This document shows positions 1 through 6,627 of a stretch of DNA of 64,000 bases, piece after piece (position 1 is the stretch's first letter; each line of letters opens with the position of its first letter). A program made the translations under genes and the position numbers. The notes below the pieces were generated by a model that made no database searches, was not told the DNA's origin, and was given only the letters and a program-made list of their open reading frames with translations. Origin of the DNA: Paraburkholderia fungorum (GTDB lineage Bacteria; Pseudomonadota; Gammaproteobacteria; Burkholderiales; Burkholderiaceae); contig NZ_MCAS01000012.1 in assembly GCF_003610895.1 (NCBI RefSeq), positions 267,045-331,044 on the forward strand. The letters run 5' to 3'.

Positions 1-239
1 ACGAAGCATTCGCCTCGCAAGGGATTGCCGTGCTGCGCGCGCTCGGCGTCGCGGACGACGACGCACGCGTGAATCCCAACGGCGGCGCGATCGCGCTCGG
101 CCACCCGCTCGGCATGAGCGGGGCGCGTCTGGTGACCACCGCGATGTATCAACTGCACCGCACGCAGGGCCGTTTTGCGCTGTGCACGATGTGTATCGGC
201 GTCGGTCAAGGCATCGCGATCGCTATTGAGCGCGTGTAA
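1..239 (+). CDS. pcaF: 3-oxoadipyl-CoA/3-oxo-5,6-didehydrosuberyl-CoA thiolase, 3' end only
   Basis: This is the C-terminal part of a thiolase; the gene starts before the window and is open from the first complete codon at 3. The translation holds the [19 protein letters not shown] block, whose His is a catalytic residue of thiolases, and the [10 protein letters not shown] block with the second catalytic Cys. Both blocks read like PcaF/PaaJ, which cleave 3-oxoadipyl-CoA to succinyl-CoA and acetyl-CoA at the end of the beta-ketoadipate or phenylacetate routes. About 78 residues are visible of a usual 400. PcaF and PaaJ cannot be separated from this fragment, so the symbol is provisional. A strong terminator follows at 321. 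Confidence 0.85.
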   Translation, partial: EAFASQGIAVLRALGVADDDARVNPNGGAIALGHPLGMSGARLVTTAMYQLHRTQGRFALCTMCIGVGQGIAIAIERV

Positions 240-320
240 CGGCTGGCGTTTGTGCAGGTAAGCGCCACGGCGGTTTTGGTGGTGAGGCGGCGCGCATGAC
301 ATCTTGCGGGCCGCCTCATG

Positions 321-356
321 AACAGCCCCTTCGCTCAGGCGAAGGGGCTGTTTTAT
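321..356 (+). terminator. Rho-independent terminator after the thiolase gene
   Basis: A 14-bp perfect stem (AACAGCCCCTTCGC / GCGAAGGGGCTGTT) with loop TCAG is followed by TTATTTT. It lies 80 bp after the thiolase stop on the same strand. Confidence 0.9.
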
Positions 357-800
357 TTTGCGCGCCGCATGGACGCGCCGGTAATTGAATACGTGTTTAA
401 TCGGTGTTAATGGCGGATATGCATTGCATTGTGACGAATACCGTCGATAAAAGAATAATCGTGAATTGAATCGTCATGCAGTATGCGTTTAATGCTTTTG
501 GCATATTGTGTATTGCCGCCGTATATGAGTGGCCAGCAGGATTAAAGCGACGCTGTCAAGCGGCAGGATGCCGCTGCGGTGGCGTGCCAAGGCTTCCGTG
601 GCATTTCGCATCGTGCCGCCCGTCGATTTAAAATCACCATATAAACAGCCGTAGCTTCTTGTAAGGCATGTACAATCATTGCGCCGCACCGCTTTAATAA
701 GTGAAATCCTGATGCTTTATGCATTCGTGGCGTTAATCGGCATCCTGCGGTTTCAGATCGCCATAGCGCCAGATCGGACAATTTCTCGAGGAGAGCGTAT
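357..800. other. Intergenic region, relatively AT-rich, no gene seen
   Basis: This stretch between the thiolase terminator and the next gene is clearly lower in GC than its surroundings from about 380 to 720. I see no convincing coding frame. It probably contains the promoter of the exported protein gene at 801, whose ribosome site GAGGAGAG lies at about 789-796. I could not fix a -35/-10 pair with confidence. Confidence 0.5.
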
Positions 801-1373
801 ATGAAGGCAGCGACGATTGGAGCAGCGTTAATGGTGGCGGCGTTCGCCGCAGCGCAACCGGCATGGGCGCAGGATGCGATGGCCAGTGCCGCGCAAGGTA
901 TCGTCAGCGCAGTGCAGCCGGTGCACGTGAAAGCGCAGATCGTGGGTATCGATCCGGGCACCCGCACGCTCACGCTCAAGGGGCCAGGCGGCAACGTGGT
1001 GGTCGTGCTGGTGAGCCAGCAAGTCGCCGGTTTCGATCAACTGAACGTCGGCGACCGGGTGGATGTGCTGTACAAGAATGCGTTGCTGGTGAAGGCGGAC
1101 AAGGTCACCGGCGCGGACAAGGGCATTCGTGCACGCGTCGATACGCAGGTGTATGCCCCGGCCTCGGGCGGCTTTGAGTCCGCGCGTCAGGTCGAAGTGC
1201 TCGCCACCGTGCAGAAGATCGATCACAAGAAGCGCCTCGTCACGCTGCGCGGCGCGTATCAGACTCAAACGCTTGAAGTCGGGCCGGACGTCGACCTGAA
1301 GGGCGTCAAGGTGGGCGATACGATTCACGCTGTATTCGTTTCGGCAGCGGCCGTGCAGGTCACGCCGCAATAA
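801..1373 (+). CDS. Exported protein of unknown function, two similar beta-rich halves
   Basis: I do not recognise a named family. The 190-residue protein starts with a clear signal peptide (about residues 1-23, cleavage after AWA), so it is expected in the periplasm. The mature part has two similar stretches, V-K-A-Q-I-V-G-I-D near 43-51 and V-L-A-T-V-Q-K-I-D near 132-140. Each is followed by R-T/R-L-T/V-L-G/R and then by a hydrophobic strand and V-G-D. This suggests an internal duplication of a small beta fold (inferred). The start is supported by GAGGAGAG 5 bp upstream. The gene is monocistronic, with a terminator just downstream. Confidence 0.8.
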   Translation: MKAATIGAALMVAAFAAAQPAWAQDAMASAAQGIVSAVQPVHVKAQIVGIDPGTRTLTLKGPGGNVVVVLVSQQVAGFDQLNVGDRVDVLYKNALLVKADKVTGADKGIRARVDTQVYAPASGGFESARQVEVLATVQKIDHKKRLVTLRGAYQTQTLEVGPDVDLKGVKVGDTIHAVFVSAAAVQVTPQ

Positions 1374-1392
1374 GCAGCCGGCGTAGCCGTTC

Positions 1393-1427
1393 AGCAAACA
1401 CCCCTCATTGCAGGGGTGTTTGCTTTT
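1393..1427 (+). terminator. Rho-independent terminator
   Basis: Stem AGCAAACACCCCT / AGGGGTGTTTGCT with a 6-nt loop and a short T run, 20 bp after the exported-protein gene. Confidence 0.85.
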
Positions 1428-1469
1428 CCGCAGTACGAAAGTTCGATCATCGGGTTGCGGTGGGACAGC

Positions 1470-1850
1470 CTATCGGGCCGCCGGTGCTTCCAGTCCCAAT
1501 CCCGCGAGCCATCCCAGCCAACGCCTGACGAAACCACGTTTGGGCGGCAGCGTGCAGCTCAACGACACGCGCGCGGTGCGTTCGCTATCCGTGCTCAGCC
1601 ATATGCGTTCGCCGCGGCGCAAGCGGAACTCGTTACCCGGTTCGAGCCAATGATCGTAAGGCGAGTTGATGCGTGTGAGCCATAGGCGCGCGCCTTGCAC
1701 ACTGAGCGTGCTGTCGGCATCGGCACGCCATGTCAGCGTAGCGCCTGGCACTACGGAAAAATGTAGCACTACCTTCGGTAGACCTTCGTTCTGTCGACAC
1801 GCAGACAGACTTGAGTCGTCATCCATGCATTGCGGGCTTGCCTGATCCAT
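1470..1850 (-). CDS. DUF2917-type small protein
   Basis: A 126-residue protein resembling DUF2917 proteins of Burkholderiales. These are small cupin-like proteins with a conserved V-x-L-x-V-x-P-G-x-x-L-T-W-R core and later W-L-T. Here the core is seen as HFSVVPGATLTWRAD and LWLTRINSPYDHWLEPG. Function is unknown. The frame is open further upstream to 1991, but that extension runs through a minus-strand terminator hairpin (1896-1925). I therefore prefer the ATG at 1850, which has ACGGAGAG about 6 bp before it; the ATG at 1865 is the alternative. It has an Arg-rich C-terminal tail. No operon partner is evident. Confidence 0.7.
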   Translation of the reverse strand: MDQASPQCMDDDSSLSACRQNEGLPKVVLHFSVVPGATLTWRADADSTLSVQGARLWLTRINSPYDHWLEPGNEFRLRRGERIWLSTDSERTARVSLSCTLPPKRGFVRRWLGWLAGLGLEAPAAR

Positions 1851-1895
1851 CTTGCTCTCCGTCATCGAGCCGGCGGACGGAGCCCCACAAAACAA

Positions 1896-1925
1896 AAGGC
1901 CCCTTCCGTTACCGGCGGGGCCTTT
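1896..1925 (-). terminator. Minus-strand terminator downstream of the DUF535 gene
   Basis: Read on the minus strand, AAAGGCCCC pairs with GGGGCCTTT across a 12-nt loop and is followed by a TTTTGTTTTG run. It sits 170 bp past the stop of the DUF535 gene and just before the DUF2917 gene, separating two same-strand units. Confidence 0.75.
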
Positions 1926-2096
1926 GGGTCCTGTTTGCAGATTCAGACTGCTAACGCGCACGTGCTCCCAAATGCCTGCCGATGATGGCATGCATTGTTC
2001 GATTTTTAATCGCGACTGGGATGGAGGTGTGCGTCAACATGAGAACGAGTGTGCCGTTTTGCCGCAGGTCTTGTCAATAAAAAAATCGCAATGGAT

Positions 2097-3101
2097 TCAA
2101 GCAATAAAGTGCGGCGCATGGCGCCGGTCGGTCTTGCTTGCCGTGACGCTGTGACGAATCTGGGCGGCGAGGGCGCTTCGCAATGCATAGCGTTTGCGCC
2201 GGGTTGCGTTGCCGGTATCGTCGCCCTGACGCTCGGCCAGATATCGAGCCGGCGGCGCGAGGACGAACCAGCCGTTCCAGCGCGCAAGCGCTCCGCATTC
2301 CATCGACAAGCGATCGTAGTCCGCGGCCACACGACGTTTTCTCAGGCAGTAACGCCAGTTGGCGTAGATGTGCGCCTGCTTCGAGACGATGAAGGTGCCG
2401 CCCGCATCGAGTGCTGCGGCGACACACTGCGCGAGGTAAATCACCAGCACTTTCGGCCGCAATCCATACCAGCGTTTGGTGAGTGCGCGAAACAGTTCGC
2501 GGCCGTTGATCGAGTTGTTCGGACCCTGCACGGAGCCGATGCAAAGACGCGGCCGTCGCACCTTGCCGCCGAGATAGGCGAGGCTGAACGTGCAGGAGAC
2601 GATGCGCTGGTCGCGCGCATCGCGGATGCACAGGGTCCAGTCGCCTTCCTTCTGGAATTGTTCGATCGACTCGAGCGACACGTGCCAGCGCTCGGCGCCC
2701 ACCGCGAACGATGCGATGGTCGCCGAGCCGACGGCGGCGATACGCGCGGCGAGTTGCGGCACGCGTTGCTGCGTCAGTGCGTGATGATCGAGGCTCGCCA
2801 TCAGGCGCTCGCGCGGGCTGAAGCGGGTATGAAGGAACGGCCGATGCATGCGCTCAAGCGCGGTGGGGTGGCGTTGCACCAGATCGTGCAAGGGCGAAAC
2901 GGCGCAGCGTTTGAGCCATACTTGCGTGGCGCGCCACGACATGAGCGAGCGCAGCCACAGGCGCATGCGTCGCCAGCGATGAAACACGCTGGTGCCGGGG
3001 TAGAGTGAATGAGCGGCTTGCTGAATGACCGCAAAGGAAGCGGTGGCTCTCACGAACCACGGCGAGCGGGCGCGAGTCCCGTCGTTGGAAACAGTCGACA
3101 T
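2097..3101 (-). CDS. DUF535 (VirK/YbjX-type) family protein
   Basis: A 334-residue protein matching the general pattern of the DUF535/VirK/YbjX family: R-x-Y-L-P near the N-terminus, central G-x-V-Q-G and a C-terminal dense K/R/Y block. Here the core is CIGSVQGPNNSINGRELFRALTKRWYGLRPK, shown as its parts SVQGP, GRELF and KRWYGLRPK, followed by DYDRLSMECGA. In enterobacteria, relatives are linked to envelope or antimicrobial-peptide stress; a role here is only inferred. The frame is open upstream to 3326, but the start at 3101 has AAGGA a few bases before it and begins a normal-looking N-terminus. The first 75 residues of the longer frame are Arg/Ala-rich and unlikely to be translated. Confidence 0.75.
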   Translation of the reverse strand: MSTVSNDGTRARSPWFVRATASFAVIQQAAHSLYPGTSVFHRWRRMRLWLRSLMSWRATQVWLKRCAVSPLHDLVQRHPTALERMHRPFLHTRFSPRERLMASLDHHALTQQRVPQLAARIAAVGSATIASFAVGAERWHVSLESIEQFQKEGDWTLCIRDARDQRIVSCTFSLAYLGGKVRRPRLCIGSVQGPNNSINGRELFRALTKRWYGLRPKVLVIYLAQCVAAALDAGGTFIVSKQAHIYANWRYCLRKRRVAADYDRLSMECGALARWNGWFVLAPPARYLAERQGDDTGNATRRKRYALRSALAAQIRHSVTASKTDRRHAPHFIA

Positions 3102-3387
3102 GGCAAATCCTTGGGCTATTTCAACCGAGCGGATGCTAGTCGCGCGAATCGCGCGTGCGTGTTGAATTGCTTGCGCGTTTGTCGAGTTTTGTCTAGCGTG
3201 TCGCAAGATGTGCGGCGCATCAGCTATGCTGTGCGTCGAGCCGGCCCCTCCAGCCCGTCCAGCCACGGGTGGCCGGCCCGCGCGTGCGGATGAATGCGCG
3301 GCGCGGCGCCGTCGCTTGCCGGCCATGCACCCGTGCCATGCGGTTGCTCGCCGCTACTGAAACAACTAGCCCTGAACGATTCGTCCC

Positions 3388-4092
3388 ATGCCATTCCGGA
3401 TCCTGCTTGTCGAAGACGATGACCGCCTGTCGGCACTGGTCGCCGGTTACCTGCGCAAACACGACTACGAAGTCGAGACCGTGCTGCACGGCAACGACGC
3501 CGTGCCGGCCATTTTCAAGCGCCGCCCGGATCTGGTGATTCTCGACGTGAATCTGCCGGGCAAGGACGGTTTCCAGATTTGCCGCGAGGCGCGCGAGCAA
3601 TTCGACGGCGTGATCATCATGGTGACCGCGCGCGACGAGCAGTTCGACGAGGTGCTGGGCCTCGAATTCGGCGCGGACGACTATGTGCATAAGCCGGTCG
3701 AGCCGCGCGTGCTGCTGGCGCGCATCAAGGCGCAGCTGCGCCGCGTGAGCGCGCGTACCGCGGAGGTCGCTCAACCCGAGAGCTACACGTTCGGCAAGTT
3801 CGAGATCAGCCGGGCAAGCCGCACGGTCAAGCTCCCGGACGGCAGCCTGCCCGATCTGACATCGGCCGAGTTCGACTTGCTGTGGGCGCTGGTGAGTTGC
3901 GCGGGCGAAGTGGTGAGCCGCGACGAGTTGATGCGACAATTGCGCGGTATCGAATTCGACGGACTCGACCGCACGATCGACGGCGGCATTTCCAAGCTGC
4001 GCCGCAAGCTGCACGACGACGCCGGCACTCCACAGCGCATCAAGACGGTCCGCGGCAAGGGCTACCAGTTCAGCAAACTGGCGTGGGATTGA
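3388..4092 (+). CDS. rstA: OmpR/PhoB-family response regulator (RstA-like)
   Basis: A 234-residue two-component response regulator. The receiver domain (residues 3-115) shows the acidic pair at 10-11, the phospho-acceptor Asp53 in LVILDVNLPG, the switch Thr80 and Lys102 in HKPVEP. The C-terminal winged helix (about 130-232) has the TSAEFDLLWALVSCAGEVVSR and TVRGKGYQF signatures of the OmpR class. Resemblance to RstA is good, and an RstB-like kinase lies on the same strand 1.4 kb further on at 5475. The two are separated by a hydrolase gene and a dispersed repeat. The kinase is the likely partner (inferred from order and family). Confidence 0.85.
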   Translation: MPFRILLVEDDDRLSALVAGYLRKHDYEVETVLHGNDAVPAIFKRRPDLVILDVNLPGKDGFQICREAREQFDGVIIMVTARDEQFDEVLGLEFGADDYVHKPVEPRVLLARIKAQLRRVSARTAEVAQPESYTFGKFEISRASRTVKLPDGSLPDLTSAEFDLLWALVSCAGEVVSRDELMRQLRGIEFDGLDRTIDGGISKLRRKLHDDAGTPQRIKTVRGKGYQFSKLAWD

Positions 4093-4273
4093 AGGCGCCC
4101 GCGGCGCTCCGCGCCGGCACGCGACCGGGGTTAAGGTGAGCGGGTGTTAAGTTTCGACTGAGTAATGCGTCGAAATATGGGCCGACAAAACTCCACAAAC
4201 ACTGCAGCAAATCGACAGTTATGTGAGGCGGAGATGATTAGCATCGCAGGCTTGTGCAACCACAGGCTTAGCG

Positions 4274-5059
4274 ATGTCCGCTCGCGTTTCCCCACTTTCC
4301 GGCCATGCCGTGTTGATGATTCACGGTTTGGGTGGCACGCGCCATGATTTTGGCGCGCTCGACCGCAAGTTCGAGCAGATCGGTTGCGACGTGCATCTGC
4401 CGTCGCTGCCGGGCCACGGCTCGAACCCGGACGCATTGAGCCGGGTGACGTTGAGCGACTACATGCAGCTGCTGAGCCGCACGTACCGCGAGTTGGCCGC
4501 TCGTTACGAGCGCGTGGACGTCGCGGGCATTTCGATGGGGGCGTTGCTTGCCTTGATGTTGAGCGCGCGCGAGCGCATGACCACGGGGCGTCTCATTCTG
4601 CTTTCGCCGCCCCTGTTTCTGGATGGCTGGGGCGGTTCACGTTTGCGTCCGTTGCGCTATCTGATGTATTGCATCCCGGGGCTCCGCCGCCTGATTCGCG
4701 TGCCTGAGGGTGAGCCGTTCGGCATCAAGAATGCGCGCATCCGCAACCTGATCCGCCGCCATTTGCAGAAGGGGAGTGGCATTCACTATCCGTACGTGCC
4801 GTTGGCGGCGATCGAGCAGGTCGACTGGATGCGTTTCGCGGTGAAGCGGGCCTTGGGGCGCGTAACGTGTGAGACGTTGGTCATGCATTCGGAGGAGGAC
4901 GAGGTGACGAGCATCCGCTCCGCGGAATTCGTGTGCGAGCACCTGGGAAGCCGCGCGGTGACCTTCGTGCGCTTGACCGACAGCTACCACATGATCACAC
5001 TGGACAACGAACGAGAAACGGTAGCGGAACAAACCTTGGCATTCGTGCAGAGAGCATAG
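4274..5059 (+). CDS. Alpha/beta hydrolase (carboxylesterase-like)
   Basis: A 261-residue alpha/beta hydrolase without a signal peptide. The oxyanion-loop motif is IHGLGGTRHDF (residues 16-26), the nucleophile is Ser87 in GISMG, the acid lies in HSEEDEVTS and the base is His in DSYHMIT near the end. The overall plan resembles Est30-type carboxylesterases with a compact lid (about 120-170). The substrate is unknown. The start at 4274 is the first ATG in frame with a sensible N-terminus; its ribosome site is weak. It sits between rstA and rstB-like genes on the same strand. The last 25 codons end mostly in A or C, unlike the gene's body, next to the repeat at 5191. Confidence 0.85.
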   Translation: MSARVSPLSGHAVLMIHGLGGTRHDFGALDRKFEQIGCDVHLPSLPGHGSNPDALSRVTLSDYMQLLSRTYRELAARYERVDVAGISMGALLALMLSARERMTTGRLILLSPPLFLDGWGGSRLRPLRYLMYCIPGLRRLIRVPEGEPFGIKNARIRNLIRRHLQKGSGIHYPYVPLAAIEQVDWMRFAVKRALGRVTCETLVMHSEEDEVTSIRSAEFVCEHLGSRAVTFVRLTDSYHMITLDNERETVAEQTLAFVQRA

Positions 5060-5190
5060 GAAACAAGAACAGGCCAAAAGAACAAGAACAAACAGGCCAA
5101 AGCAAAAAAACGCCGAATCGAGCCCCCCAAACAACGAGCGATGCCCACAACAACCAGGCTAAACTGCCAAACGGTTGAGGAAGAAGGCTA
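4985..5190. other. A+C-rich zone before repeat copy 1
   Basis: The last codons of the hydrolase and about 120 bp after it are poor in T and G on the plus strand, with strings such as AACAAGAACAGGCC and AACAACCAGG. This is the only place where the asymmetry lies on the upstream side of a repeat copy. It may mark the remnant of another, eroded copy. Confidence 0.5.
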
Positions 5191-5400
5191 CGGCGCGCGC
5201 AGCGCCGCCGGAAGTATGACTGCCTTGTCACCAGGGCCGAATGTGCGGGGGCACCGATTCCAGATGCACCACTGCCCCCTCCAAGCCAGGGGACCCACTT
5301 ATGAGCTGGCGGTGTGAGCCGCTTTCTTTGCTTATCTTTCTTTGCGGCGGCAAAGAAAGTAAGTGCCGCCCCGCACAGGGGCAACACTAATAGACCACTA
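5191..5400 (+). repeat. Composite hairpin repeat, copy 1 (arm A, block alpha)
   Basis: First of four copies of a dispersed element. In order it holds: GC-rich arm A (GGCGCGCGCAGCGCC); GTCAC; the shared ATTCCAGATGCACCACT; block alpha with a CCCC/GGGG hairpin; GAGCCGC; a hairpin with arms CTTATCTTTCTTTGC and GCAAAGAAAGTAAG; a GCCCC-GCACA-GGGGC hairpin; and the tail AATAGACCACTA. It lies between the hydrolase and the rstB-like gene. Short reading frames across it recur in every copy and are not believed to be genes. Confidence 0.9.
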
Positions 5401-5800
5401 CCGCAAAAAAACAGCCCACTACCGCAAAAAAAAACCAAACCACCACCACAAAAAAAGCAGCGAAGAGAAACAAAATGCCACCAGCAGCGGAGCAAAAGAA
5501 ACTCTCCCCCTACCGCTATGCAAAATGGCGCCTACACCGTTTCCGCCGCTCGTGGACGGACATCCGAGCGGACAGAATCCCGAGCTGGTCAAGGCTATAC
5601 CTGCGCGTCTACACACGCCTGCTGACGCTGACACTGCTGGTACTGGCAGCATCAATAACCACCCTAAGCCTGACAGTAAAAACCTCCCCATCGATCTGGC
5701 AAACGCTAACAACAGCAAAAGCGTCGATCCCAATCGCATTGGTGACCCTACTGCTGCCAGCAATAACCGCTTACCGCTGGATGCGCCCTGTCTGGCTGGA
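5401..5800. other. A+C-rich, T-poor zone on the tail side of repeat copy 1
   Basis: In 5401-5460, 54 of 60 plus-strand bases are A or C by my count. The bias fades but is still seen in the first 100 codons of the kinase gene: in 37 codons around 5636-5746 no codon ends in T and about half end in A. That is very unusual for this GC-rich genome. Confidence 0.75.
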
Positions 5801-6605
5801 CCTGGTCATGGTTCGCGAACGCGCAATCGACTTCACTGGCGGACGCTTCAACACCCGCGCCCGCGAATCGCACAGCGTCATCATCGGCCCATTGGCCCGT
5901 ACCCTGAACGCTTTAGCCGAGCGCATGGAACGCCTGATCGCCGCGCAGCGCGAACTCACCAACGGCATCTCTCACGAACTGCGCACACCGCTCGCCCGCG
6001 TGCGCTTCGCACTGGAAAACCTCCGCGAACCCGCATCCGCGGCCGAATACAACAGCGCATTGGCGAGCATCGGCCAGGACGTCACCGAACTCGACGAGCT
6101 CATCGACATGAGCCTCACCTACGCGCGCCTCGAATACAGTTCCCTGCAATCGAACCTCGAATCGACCGTGCTGGCGGCCTGGTTCGACAGCCAGATCACC
6201 GACGCCACACTGCTTTACGCGGACAAACAACTGATTCCGCAAGCCGACGTCGACGCGTCGCTACGCGTCGTGATGGACAAGCGCCTCATGTCCTACGCAA
6301 TGCGAAACTTGTTGCGCAACGCGAGTAAATACGCGCACTCGCAGATCATGGTCGGCCTGAGCATCAAGCACGGCAACGTGGAAATTTATGTGGAAGACGA
6401 CGGCACCGGCGTGCCGCCTGAGCAGCGCGAGCGCATTTTCGATGCCTTCGTGCGGCTCGACCGGCAGACCGGCGGCTATGGTCTCGGTCTCGCGATTACA
6501 CAACAGGTGCTGCGCGCTCATCACGGCCGCATTGCCGTCACCGATCCCTTGACGCTGAGCGGCGCACGCTTCGAAATGAGCTGGCCGGTGGGTACGGTGG
6601 CGTGA
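5475..6605 (+). CDS. rstB: Sensor histidine kinase (RstB-like)
   Basis: A 376-residue membrane kinase. It has two hydrophobic segments (about 48-66 and 84-103) enclosing a very short periplasmic loop of about 17 residues. A HAMP-like linker follows, then the H-box ELTNGISHELRTPLAR with His167, the N-box with Asn282 (NLLRNASKYA), EDDGTGVP and GGYGLGLAI for ATP binding. RstB proteins are usually longer, with a larger sensor loop, so ligand sensing may occur in the membrane (inferred). The likely partner is the regulator at 3388. The first third of the gene has strongly A/C-ending codons next to repeat copy 1. The ribosome site (GAAGAG) is weak, and the start is the first Met of a plausible frame. 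Confidence 0.85.
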   Translation: MPPAAEQKKLSPYRYAKWRLHRFRRSWTDIRADRIPSWSRLYLRVYTRLLTLTLLVLAASITTLSLTVKTSPSIWQTLTTAKASIPIALVTLLLPAITAYRWMRPVWLDLVMVRERAIDFTGGRFNTRARESHSVIIGPLARTLNALAERMERLIAAQRELTNGISHELRTPLARVRFALENLREPASAAEYNSALASIGQDVTELDELIDMSLTYARLEYSSLQSNLESTVLAAWFDSQITDATLLYADKQLIPQADVDASLRVVMDKRLMSYAMRNLLRNASKYAHSQIMVGLSIKHGNVEIYVEDDGTGVPPEQRERIFDAFVRLDRQTGGYGLGLAITQQVLRAHHGRIAVTDPLTLSGARFEMSWPVGTVA

Positions 6606-6627
6606 CGCGCGCCGCTCCCCGGCAGCG

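Noticed and set aside
5314..5625. Conserved reading frame over the repeat (MSRFLCLSFFAAAKK start, then VSAAPHRGN), also seen at copies 2, 3 and 4
   Set aside because: The peptide is alike only because the DNA of the element is alike. The frames continue into unrelated low-complexity flanks, and codon use is not that of a gene.
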